Shown: positions 20,196-31,175 of the stretch, one piece after another
Numbering within the stretch: the first letter of the stretch is position 1
How the letters are laid out: each line of letters begins with the position of its first letter
Assembly (NCBI RefSeq): GCF_001721645.1
Contig: NZ_CP017141.1
Coordinates: 3,286,001 to 3,350,000, forward strand
Direction: 5' to 3'
Source of the DNA: Pedobacter steynii
Lineage (GTDB): Bacteria > Bacteroidota > Bacteroidia > Sphingobacteriales > Sphingobacteriaceae
Length of the DNA: 64,000 bases
Made by a program: the position numbers and the translations under genes
Notes under the pieces: model-generated
Told to the model about the DNA's origin: nothing
The model's database searches: none
Seen by the model: the letters and a program-made list of their open reading frames with translations, nothing else

Positions 20196-20795
20196 TTATT
20201 TTTTATCTGTTTTATAAGCTTCGTTCAGGCCTACGATTACTTCGCTGGTTACATCTAATGTCTCATCTGCAAATAAGATGGCACTGTTACCTTTTGAGTA
20301 AGTCAGGACCATTTTAAAGCCTTTGCTCTTTGCATAAGTTTTCAGGTATTCTGCAACTTTATCATACAGTTTTTCTTGTTCGGTAGCCTGTTCATTCTGA
20401 AGAGCAGCACCTGCATTTTGAGAATAAGCTTGTAATTCCTGTTGTTTACGGGCTAGTCTTTCTTCTGTAGAGGCTCTTTGATCAGCAGGTAAAGTATTTT
20501 GTTGCTGTTGGTATTGCGCTACTTCACGTTGGAAAGCCTGTTGTTTAGATGCAAGATCTGATTGTGCAGTTTTAGACTTTGCATCAAGTTTAGTTTTTAA
20601 GTCTTTGAAATACTGATATTTTGTTAACAGTGAATCAGAATTTACATAGACGATTTTCTCTGCGCTTGTCACCGTGGCCGACTCAGATTTTTTAGCAGTG
20701 GTACTGGTGTTTTCTTTGTTTTGGCAAGAAGCCATTACGGAAACTAATGCAACTGCAGTAGCAATGCTGCTAAGTTTTAATGTTGATCTTTTCAT
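20196..20795 (-). CDS. OmpH/Skp-family periplasmic chaperone-like lipoprotein
   Basis: A 199-residue OmpH/Skp-family protein. Skp holds unfolded outer-membrane proteins in the periplasm. After an N-terminal hydrophobic segment comes VMASCQNKE, a convincing lipobox with C24 as lipidated residue, followed by a Thr/Ser-rich linker. The VNSDSLLTKYQYFKDL segment starts the Skp core. A long Gln-rich helical region (about residues 75-140) would form the coiled-coil tentacles, and the C-terminal strands (FKMVLTYSKGNSAILFADETLDVT) complete the body. The gene is divergent from gyrB. Confidence 0.88.
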   Translation of the reverse strand: MKRSTLKLSSIATAVALVSVMASCQNKENTSTTAKKSESATVTSAEKIVYVNSDSLLTKYQYFKDLKTKLDAKSKTAQSDLASKQQAFQREVAQYQQQQNTLPADQRASTEERLARKQQELQAYSQNAGAALQNEQATEQEKLYDKVAEYLKTYAKSKGFKMVLTYSKGNSAILFADETLDVTSEVIVGLNEAYKTDKK

Positions 20796-20907
20796 CTAAT
20801 GATTATAATTGATATTTTATTTTAATTTTTGGTTCCCATCATCCTTAGAGCCAGTTTAAGGCTTGTTTTTAAGGATCCCCTCTCCATTTTTGGCGGATAA
20901 ATTTCAA

Positions 20908-20915
20908 CAAATATA
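20908..20915 (-). promoter_or_regulatory. TAnnTTTG -7 box, Skp-like gene
   Basis: CAAATATA on the + strand reads TATATTTG on the minus strand. It would give a leader of about 105 nt for the gene starting at 20795. Confidence 0.4.
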
Positions 20916-20986
20916 AAATTTCAAAATTAGTATCCTAAAGAACTGTGATTTTTAGGTTGTTTTTTAGGCCTTTTGAAGGCAGATAG

Positions 20987-23011
<2,025 letters not shown>

Positions 23012-23029
23012 TTAAAGGGCTTTAACAGA

Positions 23030-23061
23030 AAAGGAGTGATTGAAGAATCACTCCTTTTTTT
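23030..23061 (+). terminator. gyrB terminator
   Basis: A perfect 12-bp stem (23030-23041 with 23046-23057) with a GAAG loop is followed by a T run. Confidence 0.88.
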
Positions 23062-23103
23062 ATGTCATGGAATTTTAGAGAATCTTCTAAGACAAAAATG
23101 GCA

Positions 23104-23529
23104 TTAATCTGTGTAAAGAAATAACCTCAGTTTTCTGTAGTTTACAGTAGCAAAATATTTTAACAGGATATCGCTTCCGATAATACCCATAACTTTTGGG
23201 TGTCCCATTTGTTCGTATGCCTGGTTTACTGTTTCCAGATCAAGCGCAACAGTGTCATAATTCTCGATAATCAGCCTGCCGATTTTTAATTTGGGGATAG
23301 TCGCCTGGATCGTGCTTGAGGTAGCAAAAAGGGTGGTTGCATGTGTTTCATCACTGTATTCCAGTTCCGAAATATTGGTCCTGATCAATGTCATGTCGAA
23401 TACAGATCTGGAAGCACCGGTATCCAAAACAGCAAATGACTTTTTCCCAAAAACGACAATTTCCACCAAAAGGTGGAAACCATCGTCTTGTAAATTTATT
23501 AAGGTTAAAGGAACAGAAATGGTTCTCAT
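23104..23529 (-). CDS. Retropepsin-like aspartic protease domain protein
   Basis: A 141-residue protein consisting of a single retroviral-type aspartic protease fold. The catalytic motif is FAVLDTGAS with D36. A C-terminal GIIGSDILLKYFATVNYRKLRLFLY segment matches the conserved ILGxDIL-plus-strand end of this clan. The single domain would have to dimerise to make an active site. There is no signal peptide, so a cytoplasmic location is likely. It lies 5 bp downstream of mdh on the same strand. The substrate is unknown. Confidence 0.8.
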   Translation of the reverse strand: MRTISVPLTLINLQDDGFHLLVEIVVFGKKSFAVLDTGASRSVFDMTLIRTNISELEYSDETHATTLFATSSTIQATIPKLKIGRLIIENYDTVALDLETVNQAYEQMGHPKVMGIIGSDILLKYFATVNYRKLRLFLYTD

Positions 23530-23534
23530 TAAAT

Positions 23535-24473
23535 CTAAACTAGTTTCATATCGTGCAGTACACTGTTCATGGCGCGAACAGCATCAGCACTTTTATTAAA
23601 CGAAGCTTGTTCTTCTTCATTTAATTTATAATCGATCACTTTTTCCCATCCATTGCGGCCCACGATTACCGGAACGCCCAGGCAGATGTCTTTCTGGCCG
23701 TATTCACCATCAAGCGCTACGCAGCAGGTAAATAATTTCTTCTCATCGCGGACAATACTCTCCACTAAGGCTGCTCCTGCAGCACCTGGAGCGTACCAGG
23801 CCGAAGTACCTAACAGGCCTGTCAGGGTGGCACCACCAACCATAGTATCGGCTGCTACCTTAGCTAAGGTTGCTTTGTCCAATAGCTCAGTTACCGGTAA
23901 ACTTTGGTAAGTTGCATAACGTGTTAAAGGGATCATAGTCGTATCACCATGGCCACCGATTACAAAACCCTGCAGGTCATTAGAATTGCAGTTTAATGCT
24001 ACACTTAAATAATATTTAAAACGGGCACTGTCTAATGTTCCACCCATTCCAATGATTCTGTTTTTTGGTAATCCAAGAGATTTCAGTGCCAGATAAGTCA
24101 TGGTATCCATTGGGTTGCTGATGACAATAATGATGGCATCAGGAGAATATTTTAGAATATTTTCTGCTACGCCTTTTACGATTCCCGCATTGATTCCAAT
24201 TAACTCCTCGCGGGTCATTCCCGGTTTGCGCGGAAGGCCTGATGTAATCACGGCTACAGCTGAACCTGCAGTTTTGCTATAGTCATTTGTAACACCGGTT
24301 ATTTTTGTGTCAAAACCTAATAGAGTGGCGGTTTGCATCATATCTATTGCTTTGCCTTCGGCAAAACCTTCTTTGATGTCTAATAAAACAAGCTCTTCTG
24401 CTAATTCTTTTCTGGCAATATTATCTGCACAAGTGGCGCCTACTGCGCCGGCACCTACAACCGTTATTTTCAT
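23535..24473 (-). CDS. mdh: Malate dehydrogenase
   Basis: This TCA-cycle enzyme oxidises malate to oxaloacetate with NAD. The 312-residue protein is of the lactate/malate dehydrogenase type: Rossmann motif GAGAVGATCA at residues 7-16, NAD-binding Asp in LLDIKEG, PRKPGMTRE with the malate-specific Arg in the active loop, SNPMD, and the catalytic pair around GGTLDSARF and GGHGDTTMIP. The retropepsin-like gene follows closely. Confidence 0.96.
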   Translation of the reverse strand: MKITVVGAGAVGATCADNIARKELAEELVLLDIKEGFAEGKAIDMMQTATLLGFDTKITGVTNDYSKTAGSAVAVITSGLPRKPGMTREELIGINAGIVKGVAENILKYSPDAIIIVISNPMDTMTYLALKSLGLPKNRIIGMGGTLDSARFKYYLSVALNCNSNDLQGFVIGGHGDTTMIPLTRYATYQSLPVTELLDKATLAKVAADTMVGGATLTGLLGTSAWYAPGAAGAALVESIVRDEKKLFTCCVALDGEYGQKDICLGVPVIVGRNGWEKVIDYKLNEEEQASFNKSADAVRAMNSVLHDMKLV

Positions 24474-24668
24474 AATGAATCTAATTTTATTTTAAAGGTT
24501 TTCCTCCTGGTTTAAATCTATTGTTTTAAATTGTGATCACACGCTATAAAATTACGACACAATTAATCCATGAAGCAAACCTTAATGAGGAATGTCTCAT
24601 GCCGAAGTTAGAAAATTAGGTCAGTTTAAAAAACGCTTTTTAAAACTTTCTTCAACCTTGCTGGTTTT

Positions 24669-25205
24669 ATGATAAAGAATTTACATTTGCTTAATAGTCG
24701 TAAAATGATGGACCCTGTTATGGATAATGTACCTGTAGAAAAAGTTGATATCATGTCTTATGCAGGAAAGTGGTATTCTTTGTATTCCATACCTACTTTC
24801 ATGGATAAACACTGGCGTCAGACCGTGGAAACTTATGTGATCCATCCTGATGGTTATTACGCAGTTTTTACGGGATATAAAGTATTGGGGCAGGACAAGC
24901 AGAAGTATCTCCGTTCTAAACTTTTTGTGGTCAGAGGAAGCCGTAATGCCAGGTTCAAAGCGCAGTTCATCTGGCCTTTAAAGGCAGACTACTGGATCAT
25001 TGAGCTTGCCGACGACTATTCGTATGTAGTGATTGGCCATCCAAAATTTAAACATCTTTTTATTATGGCCAGAAAACCCAATCTTCCTGAGAAATTATTG
25101 ACGGAAATCATAGAACGCTGTCATAAAAAGGGTTATGATACTGCCAAATTAGTTTCCCAGGAGCATAAATCATCGGTACCGGTTCCGGTGCTCCATTCCA
25201 TGTAA
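24669..25205 (+). CDS. Lipocalin family protein
   Basis: A 178-residue protein with the lipocalin GxW motif (YAGKWYSLYSIPTF, about residues 31-44) and the Blc-like order of strands, including RSKLFVVRGSRNARFKAQF and DYWIIELADDYSYVVIGHP. Bacterial lipocalins of this type bind lipids in the envelope. No classical signal peptide or lipobox is visible, so the cellular location is uncertain. An alternative start at ATG 24705 is possible. Confidence 0.85.
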   Translation: MIKNLHLLNSRKMMDPVMDNVPVEKVDIMSYAGKWYSLYSIPTFMDKHWRQTVETYVIHPDGYYAVFTGYKVLGQDKQKYLRSKLFVVRGSRNARFKAQFIWPLKADYWIIELADDYSYVVIGHPKFKHLFIMARKPNLPEKLLTEIIERCHKKGYDTAKLVSQEHKSSVPVPVLHSM

Positions 25206-25244
25206 AATTATCTCTTGCAATTACAGGAGAACTGAAAAATTCCG

Positions 25245-25252
25245 TATTTTTG
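25245..25252 (+). promoter_or_regulatory. TAnnTTTG -7 box, dnaE
   Basis: TATTTTTG lies 47 bp before the dnaE ATG at 25300. No -33 element is seen at standard spacing. Confidence 0.4.
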
Positions 25253-25299
25253 ATCAATCATATTGATTTCTAAAAAGACGATTTTCTAATTACCTAGCT

Positions 25300-28200
25300 A
25301 TGTATTTGATTTTTGATACCGAAACGACGGGGTTGCCACGCAATTGGAATGCGCCTATTACCGATACGGATAATTGGCCCAGATGTATCCAGATTGCATG
25401 GCAGTTACATGATGAGTTTGGAAATCTGGTCGAGCATCAGGATTATTTAGTCAGGCCGGATGGATTCAATATCCCCTATGATGCAGAGCGAATCCACGGG
25501 ATTTCTACTGAGCTTGCCCAGGAACAGGGGATTCCCTTGTCGGAGGTACTGGAGAAGTTCAATATCGCTCTGGCGAAATCTAAATTTGTAGTCGGTCAGA
25601 ACATTGGTTTTGATGTGAACATTATGGGCTGTGAGTTTCACCGTCTGGGTGTGGAAAGTCCAATGGGGCAAATGCCGGTTCTTGATACCTGTACAGAGGT
25701 TACCGCTGAACTTTTGCGTCTTCCCGGTGGACGTGGAGGTAAGTTTAAACTGCCAACTTTAACAGAATTACATCAATACCTTTTCGGGGAGCCTTTTGCT
25801 GAGGCACACAATGCGACTGCCGACGTTGAAGCAACAACCCGTTGCTTTTTGCAATTGATTAAACTGGATGTATTTAGCCCAGATCAGCTACAGGCTGATC
25901 CGGATTATCTGCGTTCTTATAAAGAGCGAAACCCTGGAGTGATCCAGCGTGTTGGACTCAACCACCTGAACCTTAAAGCAGCTTCTGATGAGATCAGAAA
26001 GCGTTTGCAAAAGGCCGAAGGACCAAAAGTTTCAAAGAAAACACTCGAGGAAAACAAACAAGAGCTTGCTTCTGCCACTTACGTGCATTTGCATAACCAT
26101 ACGCAGTTTTCTGTACTGCAATCTACCATCAATATTCCTTCTCTGATTAAAGCAACAGCGGCTTATAAAATGCCTGCGGTAGCGATGACCGATCATGCGA
26201 ACATGATGGGTGCTTTCCATTTCGTGGCTCAGGTACTGAATCACAATAAAGGAGTAGAAGCAAGAAACCAGGCTGCGATTGAAAAGGGGGAGACACCTGA
26301 TGAGATCACCATTAAGCCTATTGTCGGCTGTGAGTTTTTTGTATGTGAAAACCACGAAGATAAGAAGAGAAAAGACGATGGTTATCAGGTTGTATTGCTG
26401 GCCAAGAATAAAAATGGCTATCACAATCTGGCAAAGATGTCGTCTATTGCTTATACCAAGGGTTTCTACTATATCCCCAGAATTGATAAAGCTGTTATAG
26501 AACAGTATAAGGATGATATCCTGGTATTATCTGGTAACTTATATGGAGAGATTTCCAGTAAGTTGTTAAATCTGGGGGAAAAGCAAGCAGAGGAAGCCCT
26601 GTTATGGTGGAAATCACAATTCGGCGATGATTTTTATATCGAGCTGATGCGCCATAATCAGGAGGATGAAGATATTGTCAATATTTCCCTGATCGCCCTT
26701 GCCAGGAAGCATGAGGTGAAGGTTATTGCGACTAATAATACCTATTACATCAATAAAAAAGATGCGAATGCGCATGATATTTTATTGTGTGTAAAAGAAG
26801 GGGAGAAACAGGCTACACCGATAGGACGTGGTAGGGGATACCGTTTTGGTTTGCCAAACCAGGAATACTATTTCAAGACCCCTGAGGAGATGAAAGAGCT
26901 GTTTGCGGATACACCGGAAGCGATTTTCAACATTCAGGAAATTGTAGATAAAATAGAAATCTATAAGCTCGCCCGTGAGGTGCTGTTACCGAAGTTTGAT
27001 ATTTCTGAAGAATTTCTGGTAAAGGAAGATGAAGAAGACGGAGGTAAAAGAGGCGAGAATAAATATTTGCGTCACCTGACTTATGTAGGGGCGAAAAAGC
27101 GTTACGGTGAAATCACCGAAGCGATTGCGGAGCGTTTGGATTTTGAGTTACAAACCATTGAAAAGACCGGTTATCCCGGATACTTTTTGATTGTTCAGGA
27201 TTTTATTGCTGAGGCAAGAAACCTGGATGTTTCTGTAGGACCAGGAAGGGGATCTGCTGCCGGATCAGCGGTAGCTTATTGTCTGGGGATTACCAATATA
27301 GATCCGATTAAATACGATTTGCTATTTGAGCGTTTCCTGAATCCGGATAGGGTTTCCATGCCCGATATTGATATCGATTTTGATGATGAGGGCCGTGGAC
27401 GGGTAATGGACTACGTAATTAATAAATACGGAGCCAATCAGGTGGCACAGATCATCACCTATGGTACCATGGCGGCAAAGTCGTCGGTAAAAGATACCGC
27501 AAGGGTGTTGGACCTTCCCCTGTATGAAGCGGAGAAGATTGCCAAGCTGATTCCAAACATGAAACTTGCCAAAATATTTAGTCTGGATGAGAAGAGCCTG
27601 AAAGCGGCACTTCGTGCAGATGAATATGAAAAGGTATTGGAACTGAAGGGACTGGCAAATGCGAATGACCTTGGGGCGAAAACGCTTGAACAGGCTCAGA
27701 TTCTGGAAGGTTCCTTAAGAAATACGGGTATCCATGCCTGCGGGGTAATCATCACACCGAGTGATATTACCAATTTCGTTCCGGTGGCTACAGCAAAGGA
27801 TTCCGACCTGTATGTTACCCAGTTTGACAACTCTGTAGTAGAGAGTGCCGGGTTATTGAAAATGGACTTTTTGGGGTTAAAAACATTAACCCTGATTAAG
27901 GATACGGTGAAATTGGTGAAACACAGGCATAATATAGATCTGGATCCGGATAATTTCCCTATAGATGATGCCAAGACTTATGAGCTCTTTCAACGTGGAG
28001 AAACGATAGGTATCTTCCAGTACGAGTCGAACGGGATGCAAAAGTACATGAAGGAATTGAAGCCCACCGTATTCGGGGATTTGATTGCCATGAACGCTTT
28101 ATATCGTCCGGGACCCTTGGAGTATATTCCCAGCTTTGTTCGCAGAAAGAACGGAGAGGAAGAGATCAAATATGACCTTGATGCCTGTGAAGAGTATTTA

Positions 28201-29730
28201 AAAGAAACTTACGGAATTACTGTATATCAGGAGCAGGTGATGCTTCTTTCCCAGAAACTTGCCGGATTTACGAAAGGTGAGGCCGACGTTTTACGTAAGG
28301 CAATGGGTAAAAAGCAAAAGGATGTACTGGATAAGATGAAACCTAAATTTGTGGCTCAGGCTGCGGAGAAAGGACATGATGCTACTGTTCTCGAGAAAAT
28401 CTGGAAGGATTGGGAAGCATTTGCCTCTTATGCCTTTAACAAATCCCACTCTACCTGTTATGCCTGGATTGCCTATCAGACGGCTTATCTGAAGGCGCAT
28501 TATCCTGCTGAGTATATGGCTGCAGTACTTTCCAATAACATGAGTGACATCAAGCAGGTAGCATTCTTTATGGAGGAGTGTAAACAGATGGGGGTTTCAG
28601 TACTTGGCCCGGATGTGAATGAGTCGGGAACAAAGTTCTCGGTAAATATCAGCGGACAAGTCCGTTTTGGTTTGTCAGGAATCAAAGGTGTTGGGGATAA
28701 AGCGGTAGAGAGTATCATTGTAGAACGTAATGAAAACGGGCAGTATAAGAGTGTCTACGATTTCGCCAAGCGCTCTAATACAAGGACAGTAAATAAAAAA
28801 GCGTACGAGAGTTTTGTATACAGCGGGGCTTTTGATGGATTCGGATACCATAGAGCACAATATTTCTTTGTTGGCATCAACGATAAAATGAATGGCATTG
28901 AGAAGATGATTAAGTTTGCCAATGATTTTCAGAACAATGAATCATCTGCGCAGTCGTCCTTATTTGGAGGCTCTGTGGCCGATATGATTTACGAGCCAAG
29001 TTTGCCTGTTGCTCCGGAATGGAGTCTGATTGACCGGTTGAAATATGAGAAGGATGCCATTGGTATCTTTTTGAGCGGTCACCCACTTGATAACTACAAA
29101 CTGGAATTGAAAGAATTCTGTCAGCATAAAGTGAAACACCTGTCGTTGGTAAATAAGATCAGAACAGGAGACTCAAATGAAGAGGTACTTGCCGAATTTG
29201 AGACCATCAAAAACCGGGAGCTGGTAGTTGGTGGATTGGTGGTGATTGCTGCACAGAGAATGACAAAAACAGGAAAACCTTTTGGAACGATTGTGTTTGA
29301 AGATTACGATGATACCTGTGAACTTGCCTTATTTGGTGATGATTTCATTAAGTTTAAGCAGTTTCTTACAGATGGGTATTTCCTTCAGATCCGTGGAAGG
29401 GTAGGCGAACGTTTCAGAAAAGAGGGAGATTGGGAGTTTAAGATTACTTCGATTAACCTGTTATCCGAATTGCGTGATAAACTGGCAAAGAGTGTAACCA
29501 TTCAGGTACCGATTGAAAAGATCACAGATGATTTCATGGGTAAGATCCATGCGATTCTGGAAGAGAATAAAGCAAACACAGAACATCAGAATTGTCAGTT
29601 ATTATTTGATGTTTATGATCGCGAACAAAATGTAAATGTTAAATTGCCCTCGAAATCGCTGAAGATTAATCCGAATAACATTTTCTTAGATCAGTTAACG
29701 GCATTAAACGTTAATCCTAAGTTGAACTAA
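25300..29730 (+). CDS. dnaE: DNA polymerase III alpha subunit with fused N-terminal exonuclease
   Basis: This is the replicative DNA polymerase, 1476 residues, about 300 longer than E. coli DnaE. Residues 1-190 form a complete DEDDh exonuclease (D6, E8, D105, H170, D175), as in the epsilon proofreading subunit. A linker leads to the PHP domain, which starts near YVHLHNHTQF (261-270) with TDH at 297-299. The polymerase active site PDIDIDFDD begins at residue 688 with D689 and D691. The FNKSHS motif of the fingers follows, and an OB fold is near residue 1310. Proofreading and polymerisation would thus reside in one chain. Confidence 0.95.
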   Translation: MYLIFDTETTGLPRNWNAPITDTDNWPRCIQIAWQLHDEFGNLVEHQDYLVRPDGFNIPYDAERIHGISTELAQEQGIPLSEVLEKFNIALAKSKFVVGQNIGFDVNIMGCEFHRLGVESPMGQMPVLDTCTEVTAELLRLPGGRGGKFKLPTLTELHQYLFGEPFAEAHNATADVEATTRCFLQLIKLDVFSPDQLQADPDYLRSYKERNPGVIQRVGLNHLNLKAASDEIRKRLQKAEGPKVSKKTLEENKQELASATYVHLHNHTQFSVLQSTINIPSLIKATAAYKMPAVAMTDHANMMGAFHFVAQVLNHNKGVEARNQAAIEKGETPDEITIKPIVGCEFFVCENHEDKKRKDDGYQVVLLAKNKNGYHNLAKMSSIAYTKGFYYIPRIDKAVIEQYKDDILVLSGNLYGEISSKLLNLGEKQAEEALLWWKSQFGDDFYIELMRHNQEDEDIVNISLIALARKHEVKVIATNNTYYINKKDANAHDILLCVKEGEKQATPIGRGRGYRFGLPNQEYYFKTPEEMKELFADTPEAIFNIQEIVDKIEIYKLAREVLLPKFDISEEFLVKEDEEDGGKRGENKYLRHLTYVGAKKRYGEITEAIAERLDFELQTIEKTGYPGYFLIVQDFIAEARNLDVSVGPGRGSAAGSAVAYCLGITNIDPIKYDLLFERFLNPDRVSMPDIDIDFDDEGRGRVMDYVINKYGANQVAQIITYGTMAAKSSVKDTARVLDLPLYEAEKIAKLIPNMKLAKIFSLDEKSLKAALRADEYEKVLELKGLANANDLGAKTLEQAQILEGSLRNTGIHACGVIITPSDITNFVPVATAKDSDLYVTQFDNSVVESAGLLKMDFLGLKTLTLIKDTVKLVKHRHNIDLDPDNFPIDDAKTYELFQRGETIGIFQYESNGMQKYMKELKPTVFGDLIAMNALYRPGPLEYIPSFVRRKNGEEEIKYDLDACEEYLKETYGITVYQEQVMLLSQKLAGFTKGEADVLRKAMGKKQKDVLDKMKPKFVAQAAEKGHDATVLEKIWKDWEAFASYAFNKSHSTCYAWIAYQTAYLKAHYPAEYMAAVLSNNMSDIKQVAFFMEECKQMGVSVLGPDVNESGTKFSVNISGQVRFGLSGIKGVGDKAVESIIVERNENGQYKSVYDFAKRSNTRTVNKKAYESFVYSGAFDGFGYHRAQYFFVGINDKMNGIEKMIKFANDFQNNESSAQSSLFGGSVADMIYEPSLPVAPEWSLIDRLKYEKDAIGIFLSGHPLDNYKLELKEFCQHKVKHLSLVNKIRTGDSNEEVLAEFETIKNRELVVGGLVVIAAQRMTKTGKPFGTIVFEDYDDTCELALFGDDFIKFKQFLTDGYFLQIRGRVGERFRKEGDWEFKITSINLLSELRDKLAKSVTIQVPIEKITDDFMGKIHAILEENKANTEHQNCQLLFDVYDREQNVNVKLPSKSLKINPNNIFLDQLTALNVNPKLN

Positions 29731-29773
29731 TGTCATTTTGGCATTGTCAGGATGATGGCATTACAATTGATTA

Positions 29774-29781
29774 TATCTTTG
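29774..29781 (+). promoter_or_regulatory. TAnnTTTG -7 box, trxA
   Basis: TATCTTTG, the same octamer as in front of gyrB and ubiE. It gives a leader of roughly 80 nt before the thioredoxin ATG. Confidence 0.55.
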
Positions 29782-29867
29782 TATGCTGTTTGTGTATGAA
29801 GGCAAAGCCTGAGTATTCAGGCGAGTAGGTGATACAGTAAAAAACTAATTAAATAAAAATAAGAATT

Positions 29868-30185
29868 ATGGCTTTGGAAATTACAGATGCAAACTTCGAG
29901 GAAGTTGTATTAAAATCAGATAAACCCGTTTTGGTTGATTTTTGGGCAGAATGGTGTGGTCCATGTCGCATGGTAGGACCAGTAGTAGACGAGATCTCAA
30001 AAGAGTACGATGGAAAAGCAATCGTTGGTAAAGTGAATGTGGACAACAACCCTCAAATCTCTACTCAATTCGGTATCCGCAACATTCCGGCTTTATTATT
30101 CTTCAAAAACGGAGAGGTAGTAGATAAACAAGTAGGTGCAGTACCAAAATCAGTATTGGCACAGAAATTAGATAAGCAGTTATAA
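29868..30185 (+). CDS. trxA: Thioredoxin
   Basis: A cytoplasmic thiol-disulfide reductant of 105 residues, the normal size. The active site is WCGPC with C30 and C33, preceded by the buried Asp in VLVDFWAEW. The cis-proline is in [10 protein letters not shown] near residue 74. It has its own promoter box and a strong terminator, so it is probably transcribed alone. Confidence 0.97.
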   Translation: MALEITDANFEEVVLKSDKPVLVDFWAEWCGPCRMVGPVVDEISKEYDGKAIVGKVNVDNNPQISTQFGIRNIPALLFFKNGEVVDKQVGAVPKSVLAQKLDKQL

Positions 30186-30207
30186 TCAACTCCACATATA
30201 CTAGTTG

Positions 30208-30241
30208 AAAAAGCGTTCATAAACATATGAACGCTTTTTTT
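30208..30241 (+). terminator. trxA terminator
   Basis: A 13-bp perfect stem (30208-30220 with 30227-30239, AAACAT loop) runs into seven T. Confidence 0.9.
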
Positions 30242-30252
30242 ATATTTACCCT

Positions 30253-31173
30253 ATGCAGTCACCGATAGATGAACAAGCACTCCATTTCAATGGCAATCTG
30301 GAATTACTGGCCAGACAGGTTGTTGAAGGTTTTATTACCGGACTTCATAAAAGTCCTTTCCATGGTTTCTCTGTGGAATTTGCTGAACATCGCTTATACA
30401 ATGTAGGTGATAGTGTAAAAAATATCGATTGGAAGCTATTTGCCAGAACAGATAAGCTGTTTAGTAAACGATATGAGGAAGAGACCAATCTTCGCTGCCA
30501 GTTTATTGTTGATGTTTCCTCTTCTATGTTTTTCCCTGCTAAAGAGTACAACAAGCTTAATTTTTCTGTACAAGCGGTAGCCTCCCTGGTTTACCTGCTC
30601 AAAAGGCAGAGGGATGCTTTCGGGTTAAGTTTGTTCAGTGATCATTTGCTGTTAAATACTCCTGCAAAATCTACCACTACACATCAGAAATATCTGTTTA
30701 ACCATTTGGAACAACTCCTGCTAACAGAGCAGATGAACGTAAAAACCAATGTCGCACAGGCTTTGCATCAGATTGCTGAACTGATTCACAAACGATCTTT
30801 AGTCGTAATATTTAGTGACATGCTGAATACTTCTCCTGATGAGGATCATATTGAGGCCTTATTCTCGGCGCTACAGCATTTGAAATTTAACAAGCATGAA
30901 GTGATCATTTTCAATGTTACGGATAAATCCAGGGAGGTAGACTTTCAATTTGAAAACAGGCCTTATGAGTTTGTAGATATGGAGACGGGGGCAGTGATTA
31001 AGGCACATGCCTCAAATGTGAAGGAAGCTTACCTGTCGCGGATGAGCAGTTATAGAAAAGCGATCGAGCTGAAATGCAGTCAGTATAAAATTGATATGAT
31101 TGATGCCGACATTGCTGCCGGCTTTCACCCTATTTTACAAGCTTATCTCATTAAGCGGCAGAAAATGAATTAA
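30253..31173 (+). CDS. DUF58 domain-containing protein
   Basis: A 306-residue soluble protein of the DUF58 family, with the hallmark segment RLYNVGDSVKNIDWKLFART near residue 47 and a following von Willebrand A-like fold whose MIDAS-type motif is FIVDVSSSM near residue 88. In many bacteria such proteins are encoded beside a MoxR-type AAA ATPase, forming a chaperone-like system. No moxR gene is adjacent here, so this copy is isolated. It converges with the aminotransferase gene with only 2 bp between. Confidence 0.88.
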   Translation: MQSPIDEQALHFNGNLELLARQVVEGFITGLHKSPFHGFSVEFAEHRLYNVGDSVKNIDWKLFARTDKLFSKRYEEETNLRCQFIVDVSSSMFFPAKEYNKLNFSVQAVASLVYLLKRQRDAFGLSLFSDHLLLNTPAKSTTTHQKYLFNHLEQLLLTEQMNVKTNVAQALHQIAELIHKRSLVVIFSDMLNTSPDEDHIEALFSALQHLKFNKHEVIIFNVTDKSREVDFQFENRPYEFVDMETGAVIKAHASNVKEAYLSRMSSYRKAIELKCSQYKIDMIDADIAAGFHPILQAYLIKRQKMN

Positions 31174-31175
31174 TA

